A stretch of DNA of 64,000 nucleotides from F23-B02 sp946405205 (GCA_946405205.1 CAMJGL010000003.1:1-64000), one strand, 5' to 3'; positions 51,961 to 61,281 are shown, counted from the first letter of the stretch. Notes: generated by a model not told the origin, from the letters alone. Made by a program: numbers and translations.

Positions 51961-52865
51961 CAAGGAGCAAAAACCATGTGAAGGCGATACTCGCCGCGGT
52001 AGGCGTATACACCCTGTGGGGCTTCAGCTTCCTCGCCTCCAAAGTGGGGCAGGAGAGCGTCACGCCCTTTGTCCTGATGGCGTACCGCTTTGATATCGCG
52101 GTGCTCGTTCTGAGCATACCGGTCATATTCGGCAGGGTGAAGCTCCGGCTCCGCAGCAAAAATATAAAGCCCCTGCTCCTGCTGGGAGCGATGGAGCCAT
52201 GCATATATTTCATCGGTGAGCAGTACGGTCTGCGCTACACAAATTCCGCGTTTTCCGGCCTGATGATAGCCGTTATCCCCGTCGTCACGCTCATCATGGC
52301 GGCGGTGTTTCTCAAGGACAGGCCGAGCCGCGCCCAGTGGCTTTTCAGTCTGCTGTCGATAGCGGGTGTAATTGTCGTCACTCTGGCGGAAAACAGCGGC
52401 GGTGAGATACAGTTTATTGGCGTCGTGTGCCTTATTGCGGCGGTCATAACGGGCTCTGCCTACGGCGTGATAAGCCGCGGCATCTCCGATGAGTTCACGG
52501 TGTATGAGCGGACATACTTCATGCAGGTCATGGGCGCGGTGTTTTACACGGCGCTTGCTCTTATAGAGCAGCGCGGAAGCCTCGGCGCTATCGCCGCGCC
52601 GCTTGCAAACGGCGAATTTGTCCTCTCTGTGCTGTATCTTTCGCTGGGCGCCTCCGTTCTGGGCTACAGCCTGTTTAACTACGCGGTGTCGAACGCGCCC
52701 ATGGCAAACGTCATAAGCCTCTGCAATCTTACGACGGTGATCTCCGTCGCGGCGGGCATAGTGCTGCTGAACGAGCCTTTTTCGCCCGTGTCGGTCATAG
52801 CGATGCTCGCGGTGCTCGTCGGCATCTGGGGAGTTCAGAAATTCCCGCCGAAGGAGCAAAGCTGA
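51957..52865 (+). CDS. EamA-family (DMT) transporter
   Basis: A 302-aa membrane protein with about 10 helices in two EamA repeats. The first repeat has YTLWGFSFLASK and RFDIAVLVLSIPV, and the second ends with PMANVISLCNLTTVISVAAGIVLLNEPFSPVS, a typical DMT pattern. It probably exports an amino acid or other metabolite; the substrate is not readable. It overlaps the MBL gene by four bases. Confidence 0.85.
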   Translation: MTRSKNHVKAILAAVGVYTLWGFSFLASKVGQESVTPFVLMAYRFDIAVLVLSIPVIFGRVKLRLRSKNIKPLLLLGAMEPCIYFIGEQYGLRYTNSAFSGLMIAVIPVVTLIMAAVFLKDRPSRAQWLFSLLSIAGVIVVTLAENSGGEIQFIGVVCLIAAVITGSAYGVISRGISDEFTVYERTYFMQVMGAVFYTALALIEQRGSLGAIAAPLANGEFVLSVLYLSLGASVLGYSLFNYAVSNAPMANVISLCNLTTVISVAAGIVLLNEPFSPVSVIAMLAVLVGIWGVQKFPPKEQS

Positions 52866-52897
52866 AAAAAATGCTGCCCTCTGGGCAGCAATTTTTT
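52865..52897. terminator. Bidirectional terminator after the EamA gene
   Basis: A GC stem of 7 bp with a 3-nt loop (52873-52879 with 52883-52889), flanked by A- and T-runs, between convergent genes. Confidence 0.88.
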
Positions 52898-52903
52898 CAT
52901 ATA

Positions 52904-53380
52904 TCATAGTGAAGCGGGCTTGAAGCGCTCCTTCGCGGTGAATTCGCGTACCGTTATCTTCTCAACGCAGGTCGCCTCGATGACTTTTTCAGAGCAGTCC
53001 ACGGAGTCAAAGCCGCAGTGGCGGCACAGAAGCTCAAGCCCCTTGCGGGCCTCCCCGCCGCTGACCTCGCAGATCTCGCCCCAGCCTATAAAGCTTTTGT
53101 AATCGGCGGTCTGGCTGCCGTCGGCTTTAACGACAAAGGCGCGGCATACGTCGGCCTCGACGCACACATACGGAGATCTTTTGGCCAGCTCGTGCCGCCG
53201 GCCCTCCCTTGCACCGTGGACATAGAAGGTGAACACGCCGCCGCTTTCCTCAAAGCCGAAGGAGAGCGGAACGATGTAGGGGGTGTTTCCGTCGCAAAAG
53301 CCCAGACGTATGGTATCGCAGCTTTCTATCAGCGCACGGATGCTCTCAGGCTCCGTTATGGCGCGGTCATGCCGTCTCAT
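52904..53380 (-). CDS. Pyridoxamine 5'-phosphate oxidase family protein
   Basis: A 158-aa flavin-binding split-barrel protein. ATG 53380 overlaps the glucosidase stop by one base (TGATG), which indicates coupling. The words LGFCDGNTPYIVPLSFGFEE and FTFYVHGAREGRRHELAK match the nitroimidazole-resistance/PNPOx-like group, with VCVEAD and SFIGWGEICEVSG following. These proteins bind FMN or F420-like cofactors and reduce small molecules; the natural role is unknown. Confidence 0.85.
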   Translation of the reverse strand: MRRHDRAITEPESIRALIESCDTIRLGFCDGNTPYIVPLSFGFEESGGVFTFYVHGAREGRRHELAKRSPYVCVEADVCRAFVVKADGSQTADYKSFIGWGEICEVSGGEARKGLELLCRHCGFDSVDCSEKVIEATCVEKITVREFTAKERFKPASL

Positions 53381-55050
53381 CAAAACAGATACACCCTCAT
53401 TTCGTACGGCCTTGTGGTAAAGCCGTTTGATATCACAAAGTTGTTTTCGTAATTTCCGAACACCTGCTTGCCCTCGTCGAGGTGTATGCCCTCGGGGGCG
53501 TCGAAGCGCACGGGCTTTTCCGAGTACGAGCATATGACCAGCAGCTTTTTGCCGGCGAGGTTGCGCTCATAGACAAAAAGCTCGCGGCTTTTGGGCAGGT
53601 GCTCGACATAGTCGCCGTAAACGACGACGGGGTTATCGCGCCTGAACTGCAGCGCATCGCGGTAGAAATTCAGCAGGCTGTCGGGATCGTTCTGCTGGCT
53701 TTCGACGTTTATCTCGCGGTAATTACCGTTTACGACGAACCACGGCGAGCCCTCGGTGAAGCCGGCGTTGGGAGCACTCGACCACTGCATGCAGGTCCTT
53801 GCATTATCGCGTGAGGCCTTCTGCGCAAGCTTCAGCACGGTGCCTTTGCTCAGTCCGAGGCTCCTGGCGATGCGGGCGTTGTTGTGGGTCATGATGTCCT
53901 TGTACTCGTCAAGGCTTCCGAGCGGCGTGTTGAGCATGCCGATCTCCTGACCCTGATAGACGAAGGGCGTTCCGCGCTGGAACAGATAGCTCGCGGCGAT
54001 GCTCTTGCCGCTTTCGACGCGGTATTTTTCGCTGCCGTAGCGGCTTATCACGCGCGGGTGATCGTGGTTTTCCATGTAAAGGGCGTTCCAGCCCTTGCCG
54101 TACATGGCCTTCTGCCATTTAGTAAATGCCTTTTTGAGCTTGAGAAGGTCAAAGGGCTTCTGGAGAAAATCGGTGATAAAGCAGTCTGCCTCCATGTGGG
54201 AGAAGTTTATCATCATATCCAGCACCTTGTCCTTGCCCTCGCGGACGTAGCTGAGCGCCACGTCGGGCTCCATGCGCGGCCCCTCGCCCACGGTGAAGCA
54301 GTCGTAAAAGTCCAGCACCTCGTGCTTGAATTCGGCGAGATAGTCGTGCACCTTGGGGAGATTGGTGTAATACTGCATACCCGTCGCGGCGGGGAGCTTC
54401 ACCTTCGCGCTCGGCAGGCCCTCGGCCTTGGAGATATAGGTTATAACGTCCTCGCGGAAGCCGTCCACGCCCATATCCAGCCAGAAGCGCATGATGTCCT
54501 TGACCTCCTCGCGCACCTTGGGGTTTGCCATATTGAGGTCGGGCTGCTTTTTGGAAAAGATGTGCAGGTACCACTCGTCGAGGTCTTTGTCATACTCCCA
54601 CGCGCCGCCCTCGAAAAGGCTGTCCCAGTTGTTGGGCGGGCGCTTTTTGCCCTTGCCTTTGCGCCAGTAGTAGTAATCGTGATAGGGATTGTCCGCGCCC
54701 TTTTTGCTCTCGATAAACCAGGGGTGCTCATCGGAGGTGTGGTTGACGACAAGATCCATGAATACCCGCAGGCCGCGCTCATGCGCGACGTCGAGCACCT
54801 TTTTGAATATCTCCAGATCTCCGAAATCCGGATGGATGCTTTTGTAATCGGATATGTCGTAGCCGTAGTCGGAGTTGGGGGAGGGGTAAAGGGGCGAGAA
54901 CCATATGCCGTCGACATTGAGTGAGGCGATGTAGTCAAGCTTCGACAAAACGCCCCACAGATCGCCTATACCGTCGCCGTTGCCGTCGCAGAACGAGCGG
55001 CACCATATCTGATATACGGCCATTTCCTTGTACCAGCACTTTTTCTCCAT
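53380..55050 (-). CDS. GH13 alpha-glucosidase (oligo-1,6-glucosidase type)
   Basis: A 556-aa cytoplasmic glycoside hydrolase family 13 enzyme. MAVYQIWCRSFCDGNGDGIGDL and the DLVVNHTSDEHPWF region II motif open the barrel. The nucleophile lies in GVDGFREDVITYIS (Asp of REDV), the acid/base Glu in TVGEGP, and the transition-state residue in MENHDHPR. The family usually has VGEMPG and NHDQPR, so His replaces Gln in the last motif. It hydrolyses alpha-1,6 or alpha-1,4 glucosides from starch or isomalto-oligosaccharides. No signal peptide, transporter or regulator is adjacent. Confidence 0.93.
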   Translation of the reverse strand: MEKKCWYKEMAVYQIWCRSFCDGNGDGIGDLWGVLSKLDYIASLNVDGIWFSPLYPSPNSDYGYDISDYKSIHPDFGDLEIFKKVLDVAHERGLRVFMDLVVNHTSDEHPWFIESKKGADNPYHDYYYWRKGKGKKRPPNNWDSLFEGGAWEYDKDLDEWYLHIFSKKQPDLNMANPKVREEVKDIMRFWLDMGVDGFREDVITYISKAEGLPSAKVKLPAATGMQYYTNLPKVHDYLAEFKHEVLDFYDCFTVGEGPRMEPDVALSYVREGKDKVLDMMINFSHMEADCFITDFLQKPFDLLKLKKAFTKWQKAMYGKGWNALYMENHDHPRVISRYGSEKYRVESGKSIAASYLFQRGTPFVYQGQEIGMLNTPLGSLDEYKDIMTHNNARIARSLGLSKGTVLKLAQKASRDNARTCMQWSSAPNAGFTEGSPWFVVNGNYREINVESQQNDPDSLLNFYRDALQFRRDNPVVVYGDYVEHLPKSRELFVYERNLAGKKLLVICSYSEKPVRFDAPEGIHLDEGKQVFGNYENNFVISNGFTTRPYEMRVYLF

Positions 55051-55130
55051 AAGCTTCCTCCTGAGCGAAGTTTTTAACTAATTTTATCACAATAATCAAG
55101 TTGCTGCAACGAAAACGACAGTATATGCAT

Positions 55131-55164
55131 AAAAAATTACCGTGATGAGCATCACGGTAATTTT
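55131..55164. terminator. Intrinsic terminator of the coiled-coil membrane protein gene
   Basis: A 15-bp stem with a 2-nt loop (or 14 bp with a 4-nt loop; 55133-55147 with 55150-55164), A/T tails on both sides. On the minus strand it follows the gene at 55171, and it lies upstream of the glucosidase start at 55050. Confidence 0.85.
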
Positions 55165-55170
55165 GCGCTT

Positions 55171-56475
55171 TTATGCTTCCTCCGCAGGCTCTCCCGACAG
55201 GCCGACGCCGGCGGCGGCGCACACCGCGGCTGCGAAGGCGAGTGTGGACAGGTCGCCGAACACGAGGGAAGCCACGACGCTGACGACGCCGAGAATGACC
55301 GCCGCGCAGCCCAGCTTCATTGCCGCCGGCTGCTTTTTCTTCCTGAGCAGCAGCAGAGCAGCGACAGCGGCGGCGACGGCAAGAAGATGCCCCGCATAGG
55401 TCAGAATATAGGAGATGAGGCTCCTCATATATTCGCCGTGCAGCTTATCTTCATGCGCAGCGGCGGCGCTGAGCAGCTTCGCGGTGTCATCCTGCGCCGT
55501 GCCGTAGCCCTCGTCGATGAGCATGTCCCTTGCGCGGCTGACCTTTTCCTGAATGTCCTCGTATACGGAAAGCTCCTCGGCCTCGGCGTCAAGCGCGGCT
55601 TTTTTACCCTCAAGCGCAGACCTGGTCTCCCTGACGGTCTTACCGTCCGCGTCGAGCCGCTCCGGCCCTCCCGCGATGCTGCCGCCTATGGATTCGAGCT
55701 GCGCTTTCGCGGCCGCTATCTGCGCCTCGGCGGCCTCAAGTCCGGCCTCGCCCTGCATGAGCTTGTCATATGCCGCGTCAAGCTGTGCCTTGCCCTCGGC
55801 GAGCTTCTTTTCGCCCTCGGGGATAAGCGCCTGAGCCATGTCAAGCCCCGCCTTCATCTCTGCGATGTATTCGTCGCTGAGCTCTATGCCCGCCTGTGCG
55901 CCCACGGCCTGAAGCGCCTGCTCATGGCTCATGCCGCTGGCCTCGAGACCCTCAATGGCGCTTAGCATATACTCATACATGCTGACGCCTTTTTCGTATT
56001 CCTGCTTCTGCTTCTGAAATTCGGCGGCTCCCGCGTCGTAGGCCGCCTTGCCCTCGTTGTAGGCCGCCCAGCCGGCTTCGAGCCGGCTCTTGCCCTCGCT
56101 AAGGGCGCCTGCACCGCTGCCGCTCAGGGCGTTTTTGCCCACGCTGTACGCTATGAGCTGGCGGTTGTATTCCAGAACGTCCTCGTTGTATTTGCGGTCG
56201 GCGGCCTCATATTCGCCGTACTCGGCCTCGTATGCCGCGTATTCCTCGTCGTAAGCTGCCTTGGCGCTTTCATATCCGGACTTGCCCTCGGCAAGCTTCA
56301 GGTCGTTTTCTCTCAGGCTTTCCAGCTCGTCATGGAACTCCGTATATGCGCTCTCTGCCTCCCTGACGGTACCGATATTGTCCATGGCGCCCGTAACGCC
56401 GGTCAGAAAGGCGACAACGAGCAGCGCTGCGGCGGCCGTAAGGGCGATAATCCGCCACTGATTCTTAGAGATCAT
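55171..56475 (-). CDS. Coiled-coil protein with N- and C-terminal membrane segments
   Basis: A 434-aa protein of unknown function. One helix (about residues 8-29) is followed by about 310 residues of Ala/Glu/Lys/Tyr-rich sequence with repeated words such as EGKSGYESAKAAYDEEY and LAEGKAQLDAAYDKL, which predict long coiled coils. Three hydrophobic segments (about 348-370, 380-403 and 408-425) end the protein. The design resembles the YhgE/Pip-type or spacer part of membrane stress proteins, in which an extracellular coiled coil is held at both ends. No enzyme motif is visible. Confidence 0.6.
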   Translation of the reverse strand: MISKNQWRIIALTAAAALLVVAFLTGVTGAMDNIGTVREAESAYTEFHDELESLRENDLKLAEGKSGYESAKAAYDEEYAAYEAEYGEYEAADRKYNEDVLEYNRQLIAYSVGKNALSGSGAGALSEGKSRLEAGWAAYNEGKAAYDAGAAEFQKQKQEYEKGVSMYEYMLSAIEGLEASGMSHEQALQAVGAQAGIELSDEYIAEMKAGLDMAQALIPEGEKKLAEGKAQLDAAYDKLMQGEAGLEAAEAQIAAAKAQLESIGGSIAGGPERLDADGKTVRETRSALEGKKAALDAEAEELSVYEDIQEKVSRARDMLIDEGYGTAQDDTAKLLSAAAAHEDKLHGEYMRSLISYILTYAGHLLAVAAAVAALLLLRKKKQPAAMKLGCAAVILGVVSVVASLVFGDLSTLAFAAAVCAAAGVGLSGEPAEEA

Positions 56476-56507
56476 TCGCTCACCCTTTTTGAAAGTATTG
56501 ATAATGA

Positions 56508-56536
56508 ATTATATTACAAGATACTTATTAACTCAA
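56508..56536 (-). promoter_or_regulatory. Sigma-A promoter of the coiled-coil membrane protein
   Basis: Minus strand: TTGAGT (56531-56536), 17-bp spacer, TATAAT (56508-56513). Confidence 0.8.
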
Positions 56537-56588
56537 TATGAATTTGTCGGAAAAAATTTTCCGGCACACCAATAAAAATGTAGTAATA

Positions 56589-56618
56589 TTGTAACTTGTG
56601 TGATAAAATAATTAAAAT
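56589..56618 (+). promoter_or_regulatory. Probable sigma-A promoter of the aminopeptidase gene
   Basis: TTGTAA (56589-56594), 18-bp spacer, TAAAAT (56613-56618), about 50 bases upstream of ATG 56673. Confidence 0.6.
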
Positions 56619-56672
56619 AACAAAGCCACGCTAACGGCGGAGCTTTGTAAGGCAGCAAGGAAGTAAAAACAC

Positions 56673-57899
56673 ATGGACGCGAAAAAACTCAAGGGCTACG
56701 CGGAGCTTATCGTCCGCGTCGGCGCAAACATACAGGAAGGGCAGGATGTTATCATTTCTGCCGAGCTTGACCAGCCGGAATTTGTCGAGCTGGTGGTCGG
56801 GGAATGCTATAGGGCGGGAGCCGCCGAGGTCAGGGTCGAATGGACCCACCAGCCGCTGAAGCTCCTGCACGTTCAGTATCAGAGCCTTGAGCGCCTCGGC
56901 ACGATCCCTGATTGGGAGAAGCAGCGCCTGATGCACAGGGCGGAGACCCTGCCCGCTATGATATACCTCGAATCGGCCGACCCCGCGGGGCTCGATACGC
57001 TCGATCAGGAGAAGTGGGGCAAAAGCGTGCAGATGCGCTGGGGCGTCATAAAGCCCATCCGCGACTCCATGGAGAACAAATATCAGTGGTGCATCGCCGC
57101 CGTGCCCGGGAAAAAGTGGGCGAAAAAGGTCTTTCCCGACCTCCCCGAGGACGAAGCGGTCGAAAAGCTTTGGGAGGCGATACTTTTCACCTCCCGCGCA
57201 GATGAGGACGGCATAGCCGCATGGCGTGCGCATAACGCGGAGCTCAAGAGCCGCTGTGTGCATCTCAACGCGCTGAAGCTGCGCCGCATGCACTACAGCT
57301 CCTCAAACGGCACCGACTTTACCGTCGGCCTCATACCCGAGGCACAGTTTCTGGCCGGTGCGGAGGAAACTCTCGGCGCGGGCGTGAGCTTCAACCCCAA
57401 TATCCCCAGCGAGGAGGTCTTCACAAGCCCCATGAAGGGCGAGGCGGAGGGCATCGTTTACTCGACAAGGCCGCTGTCCTACCGCGGCACGATGATCGAA
57501 AATTTCAGCATCCGCTTTGAAAACGGCAGGGTGAGCGAGGTACACGCCGAAAAGGGCGAGGAGGCGCTCAGAACGCTGGTGGACATGGACGAGGGCTCCA
57601 AAATGCTCGGCGAGTGCGCCCTTGTGCCCTATGACAGCCCCATCCGCAGCAGCGGCATAATGTTCTACAACACCCTGTTCGATGAGAACGCCGCCTGCCA
57701 CCTTGCGCTGGGCGACGGCTTTGCAAACTGCATCAGGGACTATGACAAATACACGCTCGAGCAGTGCCGCGAAATGGGCATCAACATGTCCATGATACAC
57801 GAGGACTTCATGATCGGCTCGGAGGATCTGGACATCACGGGCATCACCGAAAGCGGAGAGACCGTACAGATATTCAAAAACGGCAACTGGGCGTTCTGA
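56673..57899 (+). CDS. Aminopeptidase, M29 family (thermophilic metalloprotease type)
   Basis: A 408-aa cytoplasmic metallo-aminopeptidase of the AmpS/PepS/M29 family. It starts with KLKGYAELIVRVGANIQEGQDV, typical of the group. NGTDFTVGLIPEAQFLAG, NIPSEEVFTSPMKGEAEGIVYST and LDENAACHLALGDGF-like FDENAACHLALGDGF contain the conserved Glu, His and Tyr residues that bind the metal pair, with HEDFMIGSEDLDI near the end. It trims N-terminal residues from peptides. It leads a run with a membrane protein and an LRR protein. Confidence 0.93.
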   Translation: MDAKKLKGYAELIVRVGANIQEGQDVIISAELDQPEFVELVVGECYRAGAAEVRVEWTHQPLKLLHVQYQSLERLGTIPDWEKQRLMHRAETLPAMIYLESADPAGLDTLDQEKWGKSVQMRWGVIKPIRDSMENKYQWCIAAVPGKKWAKKVFPDLPEDEAVEKLWEAILFTSRADEDGIAAWRAHNAELKSRCVHLNALKLRRMHYSSSNGTDFTVGLIPEAQFLAGAEETLGAGVSFNPNIPSEEVFTSPMKGEAEGIVYSTRPLSYRGTMIENFSIRFENGRVSEVHAEKGEEALRTLVDMDEGSKMLGECALVPYDSPIRSSGIMFYNTLFDENAACHLALGDGFANCIRDYDKYTLEQCREMGINMSMIHEDFMIGSEDLDITGITESGETVQIFKNGNWAF

Positions 57900-57919
57900 G
57901 ATAAGGCGAGGATAAGGAT

Positions 57920-58597
57920 ATGGACGATAATACGAAAAGAGAAAAGCTCAGATATTCGGTGAGCAGAAAGAATGTTTTTGTGAAGCTGTCGGCGTTTTTC
58001 ATGCTGATCTCTGTGCTTTGCCGGCTTCTCGGCTACTGGGGCTTCTGGGCAAATCAGACAACCGAGTTTATGCTTACGCAGATACTGCTGCCCATAGTCA
58101 GCTGCCTTCTGTTTACAGCCGTTATACTCTACATGGGCAGGCGCTTTTTCAGCCTGAGCTTTATCCCGGTGGTGCTGGGCGTGGTGTTTTTCATAATCAA
58201 GGCGCTGGGCTTTGACAGCGTGATACATATGATACTCTGCATCTGCCTGTACCTGGCGGTCGCCATTATCTACACCGCGACGGTGTTCGGCATCATACGC
58301 ACGAAATGGCTGCTGGTGCCGCTTTTCGGGCTGCCGCTGCTGTACCACATTTTCGTTGAGGACAGGAACACCCTGCTTGCGAATGAAAACGCCATGAGCC
58401 TCGGCGACTGGCTTCCGGAGATCTCGGTGCTGTGCGTTATGATGTCGCTGCTTCTCATATGCTTTGCAATGAAAAAGCGCGATTTTGCGGCAGAGAGAGC
58501 AAGCTCCGACGATCAGCAGACGATAGACATTCTCATAAACAATGAAGAACCCGTGGCCGCTCCCGCCGAGGACGGCGAGACGACAGGAGATACTTAA
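57920..58597 (+). CDS. Polytopic membrane protein, unknown function
   Basis: A 225-aa protein with six to seven hydrophobic segments between residues 20 and 190, then a hydrophilic acidic tail ending EDGETTGDT. No family motif is recognised. It starts 20 bases after the aminopeptidase gene with an RBS-like GAGGATAAGGAT, and ends five bases before the LRR gene, so the three are likely co-transcribed. Confidence 0.65.
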   Translation: MDDNTKREKLRYSVSRKNVFVKLSAFFMLISVLCRLLGYWGFWANQTTEFMLTQILLPIVSCLLFTAVILYMGRRFFSLSFIPVVLGVVFFIIKALGFDSVIHMILCICLYLAVAIIYTATVFGIIRTKWLLVPLFGLPLLYHIFVEDRNTLLANENAMSLGDWLPEISVLCVMMSLLLICFAMKKRDFAAERASSDDQQTIDILINNEEPVAAPAEDGETTGDT

Positions 58598-58602
58598 TAA
58601 GC

Positions 58603-60549
58603 ATGAGCGATATCAGAAAAAACAAGCTTGACGCGGACGAGACCGTGGTCATAAAAAAGGACGATATAGAGGAACAGCTTCGCAGAGGCTCGGAGGACAG
58701 CACCGTGCTCGAAAGCACTTCAGGAGCGTTCAAAAGCATCTTCGACCCCGAGCTGGAGGCCATCCTGCGCGAAACGGAGGGCTACGATGCGGAGCCTGAG
58801 CCTGAGCCCGAGCGGGAGCCGGAGCCGGTGGTACGCGGCGTAAGCTCCAATGCGCAGCGCGTTATTGACCGGCGCGCAGAGGAGAAGGAGCACCGCCGGA
58901 AAAAGAAGCTCCTGATCGTCTGCGTGGCGGCCGTGGCGGCTCTTGCCGCGCTGCTGGTGCTCATTCTTGCGCTCAAAAGCGGCGGAGAGGCGAAGGAATA
59001 CCGCGACGCCTACGAAAAGGCGCAGACGTATTACTACGACGGCGAGTATGACAAGGCGCTTGAAAAGCTGCGCGAGGCCATGGCCATCGACAAGACCGAC
59101 GAGTGCCTGCTGCTGATGAGCCAGTGCTATGAGGCAAAGTACGACTATGTAAACGCCATTGCGATACTTGAAAGCTCGAACTCCGACAGTGAGAGCATAA
59201 AAAAGCGCATCGAGCTGCTGAAAAAGGCCAAGGAGGATTATGACAGCGGCAAGGTCGTGCTCATCTGCGGCGAGCAGTACGATGTTGAGACGACGGTGCT
59301 CGAACTGTCGGGCAAGGGCGCGAGAAGCGGCAGGCTCGCCGATGTGGGAAAGCTCACGGAGCTCACGAGCCTGAAGCTTTCCGATAACAAGATAACGACG
59401 CTCGATTTCCTCGAGCCTCTCGGAAAGCTCGTTTCGCTCGACCTGAGCAATAACGAGATCACCGATATAAGCGCCCTCGCGGGGCTCAAAAATCTGAGGA
59501 CCCTGCACCTTGACGGAAACGAGATCAAGGATTTCACCCCCCTGTACAGCCTGAACAAGCTCACCATGCTGACCATCTGCGATATCGAGATAAAGGAGAG
59601 CCAGCTCAAGCAGCTCAAGGAAAAGCTCCCCGGCTGCGTTATTTACAGCGATGAGGCCAAGGAGGATATCATCGACATCACCCTCGGCGGAAAAACCTTC
59701 AAAAGCAACGTGACGGAGCTTGACCTCTCCGGCAGCGGAGTGAAGGATATCTCGCTTCTGTCCGTATGTACGAAGCTGACGAAGCTCGACCTCTCGGACA
59801 ACAGCATCAGCGATATAAGCGCGCTTGTTGACATACCAGGACTCACGGAGCTCGACCTTTCGGACAACAGCATAGGCGATATAAGCCCGCTTGTCAGCAT
59901 GACCAAGCTCACGAAGCTGGACCTTTCAAACAACAGCATCAAGTCCGCGGCGGCTCTCAAGGAGCTTACCAAGCTCACAGAGCTCCGGCTTGGCGGGAAT
60001 AAGCTCGGCAGCTTCTCCGTTATCGGCAAGCTCACCGCGCTCAAGACCCTCGGCCTGAACGACACGGGGCTGGAGGATTCCGACCTGAGCGGCCTCTATG
60101 CTCTGAAAAACCTGAAAAAGCTCAATATCGAGGATAACAGCGCCCTGACGGAAAGCGGCGTGTCCGCGCTGCAGAAAAAGCTTCCGGGCTGCACGATCAG
60201 CCACTCGGAGCTTGTCAGGTCCATAGAGCTCGGCGGCAAGTCCTTCCCGTCGGACTCCGAGACCGTGGAGGCGACGGATCTGGGGCTGACCGATATCTCC
60301 AGGGTGTCGGGCTTCACAAACCTGAAGCATCTGGACCTCAGCAAGAACCAGATAAGCAGTGTGTCCGCGCTCTCAGAGCTCACGAGCCTTGAGACCCTCG
60401 ATCTTTCCGACAATAAGATCACCGACGTTTCGGCGCTGCATTCGCTTAAAAATCTCAAGCAGCTCTGGCTCGGCGGCAATAATCTCAGCGCCGAACAGAT
60501 CGACGCGCTGCGTGCGGCTCTGCCCGAGTGCTATATAAGTGTTGAATAA
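58603..60549 (+). CDS. Membrane-anchored leucine-rich repeat protein
   Basis: A 648-aa protein. Residues 1-105 are charged and cytoplasmic-like with a Pro/Glu run (about 66-75). One membrane helix (about 104-126) follows. A TPR-like segment (EKAQTYYYDGEYDKALEKLREAM, about 138-195) leads to about 14 leucine-rich repeats of 22-23 residues of the SDS22/internalin type, such as LTELDLSDNSIGDISPLVSM. Two repeats are interrupted by LGGK-type inserts near residues 345-365 and 540-560. The orientation implies an extracellular LRR domain for protein binding. The partner is unknown. Confidence 0.8.
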   Translation: MSDIRKNKLDADETVVIKKDDIEEQLRRGSEDSTVLESTSGAFKSIFDPELEAILRETEGYDAEPEPEPEREPEPVVRGVSSNAQRVIDRRAEEKEHRRKKKLLIVCVAAVAALAALLVLILALKSGGEAKEYRDAYEKAQTYYYDGEYDKALEKLREAMAIDKTDECLLLMSQCYEAKYDYVNAIAILESSNSDSESIKKRIELLKKAKEDYDSGKVVLICGEQYDVETTVLELSGKGARSGRLADVGKLTELTSLKLSDNKITTLDFLEPLGKLVSLDLSNNEITDISALAGLKNLRTLHLDGNEIKDFTPLYSLNKLTMLTICDIEIKESQLKQLKEKLPGCVIYSDEAKEDIIDITLGGKTFKSNVTELDLSGSGVKDISLLSVCTKLTKLDLSDNSISDISALVDIPGLTELDLSDNSIGDISPLVSMTKLTKLDLSNNSIKSAAALKELTKLTELRLGGNKLGSFSVIGKLTALKTLGLNDTGLEDSDLSGLYALKNLKKLNIEDNSALTESGVSALQKKLPGCTISHSELVRSIELGGKSFPSDSETVEATDLGLTDISRVSGFTNLKHLDLSKNQISSVSALSELTSLETLDLSDNKITDVSALHSLKNLKQLWLGGNNLSAEQIDALRAALPECYISVE

Positions 60550-60617
60550 AAAAATACGAACAAATTTTAAATTTTAAGGCGTTTTGTACAAATGCTATTT
60601 CCTTATGCGGCACTATG

Positions 60618-60626
60618 TGCTATAAT
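60618..60626 (+). promoter_or_regulatory. Extended -10 promoter of hpf
   Basis: TGC-TATAAT (60618-60626). The -35 region is poor (TTTCCT at 60598-60603), so an extended -10 or another sigma factor may be used. Confidence 0.55.
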
Positions 60627-60686
60627 TGACATATGCAGGAGACAAGCACGGCTTGTCCTGCAAACGCAGAAAGGAGCTGACAAAAA

Positions 60687-61232
60687 ATGAAGTTCACTTT
60701 TACCGAAAAGAAGATGGGCCCCTCCGAGGAGCTGAGAGCGTATACCGAGCGCAAGGTCGGCAAGCTCGACCGCTTTTTCAGGAGCGAGAGCAGCGCCTCC
60801 GTCACCTTCAGTATGGAGCGCGGCAGATTCCTTGCTGAGATCACGGTCTCCAACAACGGCCTGTATTACAGGGCAAGCGAGCTTACAAACGACATGTACG
60901 CCTCCGTCGATTCCGGCGTCGCCGCTATCGAGCGCCAGATCCGGAAGAACAAGACCCGTCTTGAGAAACGGCTGAGGGAAGGAGCTCTGGAGCGTGAGGC
61001 AAGACCCTCCTATGCGCCTGCTGAGGAGGATGAGGATGAGGAATTCAAGATCGTCCGCAGCAAGCGATTCTCCATCAAGCCCATGTCGCCGGAGGAGGCA
61101 ATTCTCCAGATGAACCTTCTTGAGCATGAGTTCTTCGTGTTCAGAAACGATGAGGCCGACGGCGCGATCTCGGTAGTCTACCGCCGCAAAAACGGAGGCT
61201 ACGGTCTGATCTGCGACGATACAGAGGAATAA
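60687..61232 (+). CDS. hpf: Ribosome hibernation promoting factor, long form
   Basis: A 181-aa long HPF that pairs 70S ribosomes into silent 100S dimers. The N-terminal S30AE/YfiA domain (1-100) has SEELRAYTERKVGKLDRFF and ASVDSGVAAIERQIRKNKTRLEKR. A linker leads to the C-terminal dimerisation domain (about 120-178) with IVRSKRFSIKPMSPEEAILQMNLLEHEFFVFRN, the usual signature. AGAAAGGAGCTG is the RBS. Expression in stationary phase is expected. Confidence 0.96.
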   Translation: MKFTFTEKKMGPSEELRAYTERKVGKLDRFFRSESSASVTFSMERGRFLAEITVSNNGLYYRASELTNDMYASVDSGVAAIERQIRKNKTRLEKRLREGALEREARPSYAPAEEDEDEEFKIVRSKRFSIKPMSPEEAILQMNLLEHEFFVFRNDEADGAISVVYRRKNGGYGLICDDTEE

Positions 61233-61241
61233 AATATCTAC

Positions 61242-61268
61242 TGCCCCACCAAAAGGTGGGGCAATTTT
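61242..61268 (+). terminator. Intrinsic terminator after hpf
   Basis: A 9-bp GC-rich perfect stem with AAAA loop (61242-61250 with 61255-61263) followed by ATTTT. Confidence 0.88.
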
Positions 61269-61281
61269 AAGGAAATGTGAT

